Source of the DNA: Bacteroidota bacterium
GTDB lineage: Bacteria; Bacteroidota; Bacteroidia; Cytophagales; Cyclobacteriaceae
NCBI GenBank assembly: GCA_018267135.1
Contig: JAFDZA010000004.1
Coordinates: forward strand, 124,001-188,000
DNA: 64,000 nt
Reading direction: 5' to 3'
The notes under the pieces were generated by a model. The model did no database searches, was not told the origin of the DNA, and saw only the letters and a program-made list of their open reading frames with translations. Shown here in pieces: positions 1 to 8,688 of this stretch. The translations under genes were made by a program, and so were the position numbers. Position 1 is the stretch's first letter; every line of letters begins with the position of its first letter.

Positions 1-2379
1 GGGAAGCCCAAGTTTTTCTATAATGTAACCGTATCGGCCGGCTCGCCTATGAAATATTTTGATGTGATGAATGCAACGCAATATAAAGCCACGGTCAATG
101 CACAATTAGCTGCAGGCCTTTCCGGGCTAACCCCGGCAGCCGTTCAAAAACTGGGCAGCGCCAATACGGATTGGCAGCGCCAGATATTTCAAACTGCTAT
201 TTCGAGCGATAATAATATAGGTGTGGAAGGAACCTACAAACACATGCCTTATCGTGTATCGTATGGCTTTACCGATCAAACCGGTATTCTAAAAACGACT
301 GATTTTGTTCGTAATTCAATAAACGTAAATCTTAATCCTTCCCTTTTAGATGGGGACTTAGTGTTGAACGCTTCCTTCAAAGGAATGTACACACAACAAA
401 ATTTTGGCAATGCCGGAGCCGTAGGTTCAGCCGTTTCGTTCGACCCGACACAGCCGGTGTATAATGGAAATAAAAACTGGGGCGGCTACTTTGCCTGGAC
501 CCAAGGCGCGCTGCCCAGCGGGGCGGTAGATCCTAACGCATTGCCTATTACTATTGCCACCGCTAATCCGGTTTCATTATTATACCAAACCGACAACCGC
601 TCGCAGGTTTACCGCGGCATCGGAACGCTCAAAGCAGATTACCGTATTCACTCTTTCCCGGAGCTAAAGTTTACTGTCAATGCCGGGTTCGATTATTCTT
701 CCTCAACCGGGCATAACAACTCGCCTTACAATGCCGCATGGACATGGCCCAACATGGGGGCAAAGGTAGATTACACCGGCCAGAACCGTTCGCGGTTGCT
801 CGATGTATATGCTAACTATGCCAAGCTGATAGATAAGCATAAGTTTGATGTAACAGCCGGTTATTCTTATCAGGCATTTGAGCGGTATTCGTCCAGTTTT
901 AATCGCAATGCTCCGCCTACATTAGCACAATGGAATGCCGGAACATACGCTTCTTACCTGGTCACCCCCTCGAATCCCACCCCGCTGCCTCCGGCTAATA
1001 TTTACACAGTAAATGCGCTGGCATCCGATGGTATTACAGCCATTCCGTTGCAGGCCCCGGGAAACCCTAATTACCTGGTTTCATTCTTTGGCCGTGTCAA
1101 TTATTCGTATAACGACAAATACTTAGTTACGGCTTCGTTGCGAGACGATGCTTCTTCGCGGTTCTCGGCTCAAAACCGTTTTAAAATATTTCCTGCCGTA
1201 GCACTCGGTTGGAAAATGTCGAACGAAGAGTTTCTTCAAAACTCCAAGTTGGTGTCTGATCTTAAACTCCGGGCCAGTTATGGTATTACCGGAAATCAGG
1301 ATGTAGGCGGTACCTATCCTTACCTCGGGTTATACCAGCTAAGCAATGCACAGGCCGCTTATCAGTTTGGCAATACCTTCGTTCCTACCTGGAGGCCGCA
1401 GCCCTACGATCCTAACTTTAAATGGGAAACGACAGCCCAAATGGACTTGGGGGTTGATTTTGGTTTCTTAAGCAATCGCATTACCGGTACGGTAGATGTA
1501 TATCAGAAAAAAACCAGCAACCTTATTAACTATATACCGGTACCGGCTGGCAGTAACTTATCCAATTACATAACTACCAACGTGGGCGACCTTCAAAACC
1601 AGGGTATTGAGTTAACGTTGCGTGCTGTGGCTGTTCAGAAAAAAGATTTTGAATGGATTGTGGGCTTTAATGCTACCCACAATGAAAATAAAGTAACCAA
1701 ACTGCTTAAAACAAGCGATCCGAATTACCTGGGAATTCTTACCGGAAATATTTCCGGAGGGGTAGGCAACCAGGTGCAGAATATTCAGGTGGGCAGTGCC
1801 ATCAATTCTTTCTTTGTATTTCAGCAGTATTATTACCCGAACGGCAAACCCATTGAAGGGTTGTATGTAGATCGTACCGGCAACGGAGGTGTAGCTTCTA
1901 ACAGCGATGCTAACCGCTTTCACTATTATAAACCTCAGCCTGATCTGATGATGGGGATTAACTCCCGCGTAGCCTACAAGAAATTTGATTTCTACTTTCA
2001 GGGCCGGTTTAGCTTTGGCAACTATGTGTACAACAATAATATGTCGGCTCGTGCCTGGTATGGTACCATGTACAACAGCACCGGCTTTTTCAGCAACCTG
2101 CCCACAGCAACTACTGATGCTAATTTTAAGACGGCACAATATTTTTCCAGCTATTGGGTACAAAACGGATCTTTCTTTAAGATGGATAACATCAGTGTGG
2201 GGTACACAATGGACGAACTATTTAACCAACGCCTGAAAGCACGTTTGAGCCTGACTGTACAGAATGCCTTTTTTGTAACCAAATACAAAGGCATTGATCC
2301 GGAAGTAGATGGCGGAATAGACAACAATATTTATCCGCGTCCGCGCACATTCCTGTTGGGGTTAAATATTTCGTTTTAA
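1..2379 (+). CDS. susC: SusC/RagA-family TonB-dependent outer-membrane receptor (5' end outside window)
   Basis: The reading frame is open from base 1, so the first in-frame ATG at 49 is internal and the true start lies upstream. About 790 C-terminal residues are present: the end of the plug and the whole beta-barrel, rich in alternating aromatic strands and ending in Phe (LNISF), the usual outer-membrane barrel signature. SusC proteins import oligosaccharides across the outer membrane using TonB energy, capped by a SusD lipoprotein. The susD gene follows after 18 bases, then SusE/SusF-like genes and two GH13 enzymes, which points to starch or another alpha-glucan as substrate (inference from neighbours). 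The signal peptide, any carboxypeptidase-like domain and the TonB box are not in view. Confidence 0.95.
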   Translation, partial: GKPKFFYNVTVSAGSPMKYFDVMNATQYKATVNAQLAAGLSGLTPAAVQKLGSANTDWQRQIFQTAISSDNNIGVEGTYKHMPYRVSYGFTDQTGILKTTDFVRNSINVNLNPSLLDGDLVLNASFKGMYTQQNFGNAGAVGSAVSFDPTQPVYNGNKNWGGYFAWTQGALPSGAVDPNALPITIATANPVSLLYQTDNRSQVYRGIGTLKADYRIHSFPELKFTVNAGFDYSSSTGHNNSPYNAAWTWPNMGAKVDYTGQNRSRLLDVYANYAKLIDKHKFDVTAGYSYQAFERYSSSFNRNAPPTLAQWNAGTYASYLVTPSNPTPLPPANIYTVNALASDGITAIPLQAPGNPNYLVSFFGRVNYSYNDKYLVTASLRDDASSRFSAQNRFKIFPAVALGWKMSNEEFLQNSKLVSDLKLRASYGITGNQDVGGTYPYLGLYQLSNAQAAYQFGNTFVPTWRPQPYDPNFKWETTAQMDLGVDFGFLSNRITGTVDVYQKKTSNLINYIPVPAGSNLSNYITTNVGDLQNQGIELTLRAVAVQKKDFEWIVGFNATHNENKVTKLLKTSDPNYLGILTGNISGGVGNQVQNIQVGSAINSFFVFQQYYYPNGKPIEGLYVDRTGNGGVASNSDANRFHYYKPQPDLMMGINSRVAYKKFDFYFQGRFSFGNYVYNNNMSARAWYGTMYNSTGFFSNLPTATTDANFKTAQYFSSYWVQNGSFFKMDNISVGYTMDELFNQRLKARLSLTVQNAFFVTKYKGIDPEVDGGIDNNIYPRPRTFLLGLNISF

Positions 2380-2397
2380 CATTTAATGAATTGACTC

Positions 2398-3981
2398 ATG
2401 AAGAAGATATTTAAAATACAAGGAGTGGTAGCCATGATGATGTTGTTATTAACATCTTGCTTGAGCGACCTGAATCCTAAAAATCTGGGAAGCCAGATGT
2501 CGAACTCCAGTACGGTGTATAATACCCCGGCTGATTATTTATCGGGCTTGGCAAAAGTATATGCCAGTTTTGCGTTAAGCGGGCAACAAGGGCCGGCCGG
2601 AAGCTCGGATATTTCCGGGTTGGATGAAGGATTTGGTGTGTACCTCCGCGTGTTATGGAATGCGCAAGAGCTTACCACGGATGAAGCCGTGATAGCCTGG
2701 AACGATCAAACCATAAAAAACTTTCACTGGCAAACCTGGACCCCCAGCGATGTGTTTAATGCCGCTTTGTATTCGCGCATTATGTACACCGTAAGCATTG
2801 CCAATGAGTTTATACGCCAATCGGCTAAATCTACCAACGCAGCCGTAAAAGTGTATAATGCCGAAGCACGGTTTTGCCGGGCATTGGCCTACTGGCACGC
2901 CTTGGATATGTATGGCAATCCTCCTTTTATAACCGAAGCTAATCTTCCGGGTGCTTTTTATCCTAAGCAAACCAACCCGACTGATTTGTTCCATTATATT
3001 GAATCGGAGCTAACGGCTATTGCAGCCTTACTTCCTGCTCCCGGCACACCAGGCGGAGCCGACTATGGCCATGCTACGAAGGCAGCCGTATATATGCTGC
3101 AAGCTAAATTGTACCTCAATGCCGAAACCTATCTGGGGGCCGGTAATGGAAAATACACCGAGTGCTTAACCGCCCTGAATAATTTAACCGGATTGAATAA
3201 TTATTCGCTGGCATCAAACTACCTGTTAAACTTTGCAGCGGATAATTACACCAGCCCGGAATTGATCTTCACTATCAATTACGATGGGTCGCGGTCGCAA
3301 TCGTATGGAGGGATGGATTACATCATCCATGCCGAGATTGGGGGCAATATGAACCCTGCCAATTTTGGACTGGGCGGTGGCTGGGCCGGTACCCGCACCA
3401 CCTCTGCGTTGGTGGGCAAGTTTACAACCCCGGTAGGCGGGCCCGATGGCCGTGCTCAGTTCTTTACCAACGGACAGAACCTGGTGATCAACGACATTGG
3501 TAGTTTTAATGATGGCTATGCTATACAAAAATTTTCCAACCTTACCTCTACGGGCGGCCCTTCGGCATCGGGTAATCTAAATTTTGTAGATACCGACTTC
3601 CCGATGTTCCGTTTGGCCGATGCGTATTTAATGTATGCGGAAGCGGTACTGCGCGGAGGCAGCGGAGGCGATTTGCCCACGGCTTTAGGGTATGTTAACC
3701 AGGTGCTGACAAGAGCTTATGGCAATGCCACCGGCAATATTGTTTTGTCTCAATTAACATTGCCTTGGGTGCTCGATGAGCGCGCCCGCGAATTATACTG
3801 GGAAGGCCATCGCAGAACAGACCTGATCCGCTTTGGACAGTTTACCAACGGCACCTACCAGTGGCCGTGGAAAGGAAACGTACCGGCCGGCCAGGCTACC
3901 GATGCGCACCTGAATCTTTTCCCGATTCCCTCTACCGACCTGAGTGCCAATCCTACTTTAAAGCAAAATCAAGGATATTAA
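2398..3981 (+). CDS. susD: SusD/RagB-family glycan-binding lipoprotein
   Basis: The 527-residue protein starts with a lipoprotein signal (lipobox LTSC, Cys about residue 21), so it is expected to be anchored to the outer membrane. Length and the C-terminal block (LDERARELYWEGHRRTDLIR, followed by a FPIP motif near the end) are hallmarks of SusD/RagB proteins. These form a hinged lid over SusC and deliver glycan oligomers. It lies 18 bases after susC and two bases before the SusE-like gene, so it is in the same operon. The TPR-like helical fold is known for the family and was not modelled here. Substrate specificity toward alpha-glucans is inferred from the downstream GH13 enzymes. Confidence 0.95.
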   Translation: MKKIFKIQGVVAMMMLLLTSCLSDLNPKNLGSQMSNSSTVYNTPADYLSGLAKVYASFALSGQQGPAGSSDISGLDEGFGVYLRVLWNAQELTTDEAVIAWNDQTIKNFHWQTWTPSDVFNAALYSRIMYTVSIANEFIRQSAKSTNAAVKVYNAEARFCRALAYWHALDMYGNPPFITEANLPGAFYPKQTNPTDLFHYIESELTAIAALLPAPGTPGGADYGHATKAAVYMLQAKLYLNAETYLGAGNGKYTECLTALNNLTGLNNYSLASNYLLNFAADNYTSPELIFTINYDGSRSQSYGGMDYIIHAEIGGNMNPANFGLGGGWAGTRTTSALVGKFTTPVGGPDGRAQFFTNGQNLVINDIGSFNDGYAIQKFSNLTSTGGPSASGNLNFVDTDFPMFRLADAYLMYAEAVLRGGSGGDLPTALGYVNQVLTRAYGNATGNIVLSQLTLPWVLDERARELYWEGHRRTDLIRFGQFTNGTYQWPWKGNVPAGQATDAHLNLFPIPSTDLSANPTLKQNQGY

Positions 3982-3983
3982 TT

Positions 3984-4826
3984 ATGAAGACGACTATGAA
4001 GAGCTACAAACTAATAACCATCCTTTGGGCAATAGGCATGACCTTTGCCGCTTGCAATAACCCGGAAACTAAAATGATGTACCAAGCGGGTACCGCCCCG
4101 GTGCTAACGGTTTCCAGCACGGCTAACTTAACCCTGACGCCCAATGCCAACAACGCAGTGTTAAGTTCGTTACAGTTTCAGTGGACGAACCCCAACTACC
4201 AGTTTACTAACGGGGTCAATACACAAGATGTAACCTACACCCTGCAGGTAGATACGGTAGGTTCTAACTTCACCAATCCAAACATGGGGGTGGTTACATT
4301 TACCAACGCAGTTTCCAACAACTTTACCATTAAGTCGTTGAACGGTTTGTGCGGCCAACTGCAACTGGCAGACGGCACACCCCACACGTTTGCGTTCCGC
4401 ATTAAATCTACACTGGCCAACGGAAGTTTGCCGCTCTACTCTAACACCGTGCAAATTACCATTACCACCTACTTAGATGTAGTGTACCCGGTACCGGCTA
4501 ATTTATATATAGTAGGAGATGCCACCCCTTCGGGCTGGGAAAATGACAGCAGCAAACCCGATGCCACGCAGACCTTTACCAAGGTAAATCCGTACACATT
4601 CCAACTTAATTCGATAGCCCTAACGGCCAATCAGTTTTTGTTTATTCCGGTAGCCGGAAGTTGGACACACAAGTACGCCTTTAATGCGCCCTCTTCAAGC
4701 AATAACCCGATGGGAGACGTATTTACGCCTGATGCCAGCAGCAATTTCCAAGCACCCGCTGCCGGTAACTATAAGATAATAGTGAATTTTAAGACTGCTA
4801 AATACACAATGATCCTTCTTAACTAA
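3984..4826 (+). CDS. SusE-like outer-membrane glycan-binding lipoprotein
   Basis: A longer open frame begins at 3861 inside susD, but the start at 3984 gives a proper lipoprotein signal (MKTTMKSYK, lipobox FAAC), two bases after the susD stop. The 280-residue product has an N-terminal SusE-type beta-sandwich (about 30-165) and one starch-binding module beginning LYIVGDATPSGW (about 170). The same GDATPxGW signature recurs three times in the next gene. SusE-family proteins sit on the cell surface and help hold starch near the SusC/D importer. It has fewer binding modules than Bacteroides SusE, so it may be a compact form. Confidence 0.85.
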   Translation: MKTTMKSYKLITILWAIGMTFAACNNPETKMMYQAGTAPVLTVSSTANLTLTPNANNAVLSSLQFQWTNPNYQFTNGVNTQDVTYTLQVDTVGSNFTNPNMGVVTFTNAVSNNFTIKSLNGLCGQLQLADGTPHTFAFRIKSTLANGSLPLYSNTVQITITTYLDVVYPVPANLYIVGDATPSGWENDSSKPDATQTFTKVNPYTFQLNSIALTANQFLFIPVAGSWTHKYAFNAPSSSNNPMGDVFTPDASSNFQAPAAGNYKIIVNFKTAKYTMILLN

Positions 4827-4834
4827 GAACCCGT

Positions 4835-6571
4835 ATGAAAAACATAAAAAATATAGGTTTGATAACGACACTGATTATAGGCATTGCCTTGTCGTGTACC
4901 CAAATTGAAAACACTCCGAATTATACCAATGGTAAAAGTTCATTTACCGTTACGCCCTCAACGGCTACGGTAAGTGCTACGGCCAGCGACTCGTTAAATA
5001 CAGTTTTAACGCTTACCTGGAATGACCCCAAACTAGCGGTGGGGCTGGCCAATACGATGTTTACCGTGTACTTAAGCCCGACAGGTACCAGTTTTGCCAC
5101 GTTTACCACCAAAACATTTACCGGGGGGCTATCGGGCATTTTTACCGGGAAAGATTTGAACGGGATGGCGGCCAAACTGGGCGGAAAGGTGGGGCAATCT
5201 ATTACGCTGGATGTAAAAGTGATTGCCTCGCAAGAGAACAACAATAGTTCTATAGTTTCTAATGTAACGCAGGTAGCCTTTTCGCCTTACGGAGATTTGT
5301 CGCTGAATGCCACTTCGGTTAATAAAGTGCTTTCGGCTGCCAATTCCAGCCACCCTACCGATACCCTTTCGTGGGGCAAAGCCTTTAAAGGCTATAGCGG
5401 AGTGGTAACGTACCAGTTGCAATATGCCAAAGGCGGTACCAGTTTTGCCGCGCCCACCTCCGGGGCGGTTTCCTCTTTCAGCCAGATCTATACCGTAGCT
5501 AATCTCAACAACATGACCATAGGCATAGGCGGAGCCTCGGGGGTAGCCACCCCCGTAGATTTCCGCATCGTGGCTACCAACGAACTGGGTAATACGGAGT
5601 ACTCTAACGTGGTAACATTAACCATTACTCCTTATGCAGCCAATAACTCCATTGATCTGATTGGCGATGCCACTCCAGGCGGTTGGAGTACCGGCACAGA
5701 AATGTACCGGCCTGACCCGGTTAATAACCCCGCTAATTGGACGATTAACATTAAATTAATTGGAGGCAATTCGGTAAAATTCAGGGCCGACCAAGCCTGG
5801 ACTACCAACTGGGGAAGCAGCAGCTGGCCTTCCGGAACGGCCACTTTAGGTTCACCTAATAACATTGCTGTAAGCGGAACAACCGGGTATTATCAGGTAA
5901 ACTTTAATGCCGGCACCGGTGCTTATAATTTTACGGCTATTACCGTGCCTTCAATACCAAATGGTTTAAGCCTCACTGGAGACGCAATAGGTGGATGGGG
6001 AGTGGATACTCACCTGACTCAAGATCCATCGAATAATACAGTTTACACAGGAACGGTTACACTTACAGTTGGTTCACTTAAGTTCAGGCATACAGGAGAC
6101 TGGAGCATAAATTGGGGTGGCCCTGGCCCTGACAATGATCCAAGTAATTACCCTTCAGCGTATGGCAAGCTAAATAATGGCGGGAACATAAAGATCAATA
6201 CCGCAGGAACTTATTTTGTATGGATCGATATTGGATCTGGTGAATATATGTTTGGCCCCACGGCAGCTGCTATTCCATTCACCCCGCTTGGAGTTGTGGG
6301 TGATGCCACCCCTAATGGTTGGAATGGGCCCGACATAGCCATGATTCAAAATCCAACCAATCCATACAAATGGTCTGTTAAAGCCACATTGGTAGGAGGT
6401 AAGTCAGCAAAGTTCAGAGTAAACAATGACTGGACGAATAACTGGGGAGCAACTGCTTTCCCTTCGGGTATTGCTGTGCTCGGAAACCCTGGAAATATTC
6501 CGGTTGGAGCTTCTGCGTCCTATCAGATAACCTTCAATTCTTTGACAGGCGAATATTATTTTTGGCAATAG
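4835..6571 (+). CDS. SusF/SusE-like lipoprotein with three carbohydrate-binding modules
   Basis: The 578-residue protein carries a lipoprotein signal (lipobox ALSC, Cys about 21) and two N-terminal beta-sandwich segments (about 30-150 and 155-265). Three repeats follow, each opening with a GDAxxxGW signature at about residues 272, 378 and 486 and containing a W.xNWG motif. This resembles SusF, which has several starch-binding domains on one surface lipoprotein. It starts 8 bases after the SusE-like gene and is probably the last gene of the susCDEF-type operon. Codon choice changes near base 5950: the last two modules use more A/T-ending codons than the first part of the same gene, suggesting recombination or domain acquisition. 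Confidence 0.85.
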   Translation: MKNIKNIGLITTLIIGIALSCTQIENTPNYTNGKSSFTVTPSTATVSATASDSLNTVLTLTWNDPKLAVGLANTMFTVYLSPTGTSFATFTTKTFTGGLSGIFTGKDLNGMAAKLGGKVGQSITLDVKVIASQENNNSSIVSNVTQVAFSPYGDLSLNATSVNKVLSAANSSHPTDTLSWGKAFKGYSGVVTYQLQYAKGGTSFAAPTSGAVSSFSQIYTVANLNNMTIGIGGASGVATPVDFRIVATNELGNTEYSNVVTLTITPYAANNSIDLIGDATPGGWSTGTEMYRPDPVNNPANWTINIKLIGGNSVKFRADQAWTTNWGSSSWPSGTATLGSPNNIAVSGTTGYYQVNFNAGTGAYNFTAITVPSIPNGLSLTGDAIGGWGVDTHLTQDPSNNTVYTGTVTLTVGSLKFRHTGDWSINWGGPGPDNDPSNYPSAYGKLNNGGNIKINTAGTYFVWIDIGSGEYMFGPTAAAIPFTPLGVVGDATPNGWNGPDIAMIQNPTNPYKWSVKATLVGGKSAKFRVNNDWTNNWGATAFPSGIAVLGNPGNIPVGASASYQITFNSLTGEYYFWQ

Positions 6572-6580
6572 CGAAAACAT

Positions 6581-6620
6581 TATAACCAAATCGATGGTTT
6601 GTACCATCGATTTGGTTATA
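6581..6620 (+). terminator. Perfect 18-bp inverted repeat after the sus operon
   Basis: The arms at 6581-6598 and 6603-6620 are exact reverse complements (starting TATAACCAAATCG) around a 4-base TTGT loop, 10 bases after the SusF-like stop. The RNA would form a strong hairpin and probably ends the operon transcript. The U tract expected of a classic intrinsic terminator is missing on the plus strand (GTAAAATAGG follows), so it may act by stabilising the 3' end or as a protein site. The remaining bases to 6819 hold nothing I can recognise. Confidence 0.6.
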
Positions 6621-6819
6621 GTAAAATAGGGTAATCATCTAAACCCAGATTATGTATTAGAGATTGTGGATAAATTTCTTCCGTCAGAGAATCAGCGACT
6701 TAATTCCTACTGCATAGCATTAGGATGGTTTGGAGTAGAACTTGTTGCAAGAGATTGATTTTCATTGATTTATAGGAAAACTAAAATTTCTAATGTATAA
6801 TCCAGGCTAAAATTATTTT

Positions 6820-8604
6820 ATGAAGAGTTCAATTATTCTATCTTTCTTATTGACTTTAGCTACAGTTGGGAAATCACAATGGACAACGAGTGGATCAAAT
6901 TTATATTGGAATGTTACTGGCGGAAAATTAGGAATTGGAACTTCGAGTCCAACCAACACATTAGATGTTATACAAAACGCATTTGTTAATGCCGTATTTC
7001 GGATTACGAGCACCAATGCACCAAACTCAGGTGTTGTAGAAGCTTATGCCAGTAGTATCGGAGGGTTCCTTGAATCTAATATTACTCCCACAGTTAATGT
7101 GAGAGTTGGCTCTAGAACAAACAATGATTTTTATTTAGCATCCAACAATACAAATTGGATGGTTATTAAAACTTCTGGAAAAATAGGAATAAATAATACT
7201 TCTCCTAATTATCAGTTAGATGTAAACGGGATTGTAAATGCTACAGGATTTTATTTGAATGGTTCGCCCTTTACTACGGGAAGCGGGTGGTCACTAACTG
7301 GAAATGCTGGCACGGTAGATGGAACGAATTTCATTGGCACATCAGATAATGTGCCACTGTCATTTAGAGTAAATAATATTAAATCAGGAAGGATTGATCC
7401 AGCCCTATACAGTACCTTTTTTGGAGCCTATGCTGGCTCGTTCAATACCACTGGATATGAAAATACAGCGATTGGTTATGCTGCTCTTAATTTTAATACT
7501 TCTGGTAACCAGAATGGTGCTATAGGTGTGGGTGCCTTGAACCTAAACACTACTGGTTCAGGCAATAATGCAATGGGTTTTTCCGCACTTTCTGGCAATA
7601 CTACTGGGACCTCAAATACTGCCATTGGGGGAAGCGCACTTCAATCAAATACAAACGGATTTGGAAACACTAGTATAGGTCTTGCAGCTTTGGCATGGAA
7701 TACAACAGGTGGCTATAATACGGCAATCGGATATTCCAGTGGCCCAAGCACTTCTTCGAGTGGACTAAGTAATACCACAGCAATTGGAAATGGAGCAACA
7801 CCGACCGCCACTAATACTATTGTTATTGGTAACAGTGGTGTAACCAGCATTGGGGGTCAAGTCAGTTGGTCAACCCTTTCTGACGGCCGGTTTAAAACAA
7901 ATGTTAATGAAGATGTTTTAGGTCTCGATTTTATTAAAAAACTAAGGCCTGTTAGTTATGATTTAAACACGGAGGCATTTGACAAATTCACTGGCGCATA
8001 TGATAAATTGCAAAAAACTAAAAATCAAAGTACGATGGATATAAGTCAGTCAGAAGTAGAAAAGCCTAATCCGATTAGGCGAACTGGCTTAATAGCCCAA
8101 GAAGTTGAAATAGTTTTGAAGTCTTCTGGGAAAATATTTTCAGGATTAGTGACACCTCAAAGTGAAAAGGATCATTATAGTCTTAGATATAGTGATTTCG
8201 TAATGCCTTTAATAAGATCGGTTCAAGAATTAAGTAATCAAATCACCAAACAAAATGGAAGAATTGATTCCCTAACAAATGTAATTAAAACCTTAAAAGG
8301 ACAACCCAATACTGGTCAGATGGGAAATTCTTTGCTACAAGGTCAAGCGGTTCTTAACCAAAATTTTCCTAATCCATTTTCTAGCAATACCCAAATTTCA
8401 ATGGTGATACCTGAAACAACACAATCAGCTACATTGATGATAACTAACCTTCAAGGTGCGCAACTGAAATCTATAGTTATTAATAGTAAGGGTAATGTCT
8501 CAATTACAATAAATGATAGTGACTTCGGAGCGGGTATATATCTATATTCCTTAATTGTAAACAATCAACTTGTCGATACAAAGAGGATGGTTCTTACTAA
8601 TTAG
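6820..8604 (+). CDS. Secreted adhesin-like protein: head repeats, S74 chaperone domain, T9SS tail
   Basis: The 594-residue protein begins with a Sec signal peptide (cut about residue 19). Residues about 212-310 are short repeats of the type NTAIGYAAL and NTTG, as in YadA/hemagglutinin head domains and tail-fibre beta-helices. From residue 354 a SDGRFK motif opens a peptidase S74 intramolecular chaperone domain; Ser354 and Lys358 are the likely self-cleavage pair. A hydrophobic or amphipathic stretch about 450-490 may be the coiled-coil part. The last 80 residues (FPNPFSSNTQ to the Lys-rich end) form a type A T9SS sorting domain. It lies between starch genes but is clearly AT-richer than them. 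It is probably a trimeric surface fibre; its ligand is unknown. Confidence 0.8.
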   Translation: MKSSIILSFLLTLATVGKSQWTTSGSNLYWNVTGGKLGIGTSSPTNTLDVIQNAFVNAVFRITSTNAPNSGVVEAYASSIGGFLESNITPTVNVRVGSRTNNDFYLASNNTNWMVIKTSGKIGINNTSPNYQLDVNGIVNATGFYLNGSPFTTGSGWSLTGNAGTVDGTNFIGTSDNVPLSFRVNNIKSGRIDPALYSTFFGAYAGSFNTTGYENTAIGYAALNFNTSGNQNGAIGVGALNLNTTGSGNNAMGFSALSGNTTGTSNTAIGGSALQSNTNGFGNTSIGLAALAWNTTGGYNTAIGYSSGPSTSSSGLSNTTAIGNGATPTATNTIVIGNSGVTSIGGQVSWSTLSDGRFKTNVNEDVLGLDFIKKLRPVSYDLNTEAFDKFTGAYDKLQKTKNQSTMDISQSEVEKPNPIRRTGLIAQEVEIVLKSSGKIFSGLVTPQSEKDHYSLRYSDFVMPLIRSVQELSNQITKQNGRIDSLTNVIKTLKGQPNTGQMGNSLLQGQAVLNQNFPNPFSSNTQISMVIPETTQSATLMITNLQGAQLKSIVINSKGNVSITINDSDFGAGIYLYSLIVNNQLVDTKRMVLTN

Positions 8605-8627
8605 GATGAAATTTTTTCTTTTTTGGG

Positions 8628-8655
8628 ATCAGAGGCAACATGCCTCTGATTTTTT
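8628..8655 (+). terminator. Intrinsic terminator of the adhesin-like gene
   Basis: A perfect 10-bp stem (8628-8637 and 8641-8650, ATCAGAGGCA and its complement) with a 3-base loop is followed by TTTTT. It lies 24 bases after the stop at 8604, so the adhesin-like gene is probably transcribed apart from the amylase gene at 8689. Confidence 0.8.
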
Positions 8656-8688
8656 CTGTTTAAGTTGAGGATCAAAAAATAGTGGAGC

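Noticed and set aside
3861..3983. N-terminal extension of the SusE-like protein inside susD
   Set aside because: The extension is basic and unlike a signal, while the ATG at 3984 gives a proper lipoprotein signal two bases after the susD stop.
7461..7760. Repeats in the adhesin-like gene as a CRISPR or DNA repeat array
   Set aside because: The repetition is at the protein level (degenerate NTAIG units in frame); there are no identical DNA repeats with spacers.
6820..8604. Prophage tail fibre
   Set aside because: The T9SS sorting tail and the absence of any phage genes nearby indicate a host surface protein.
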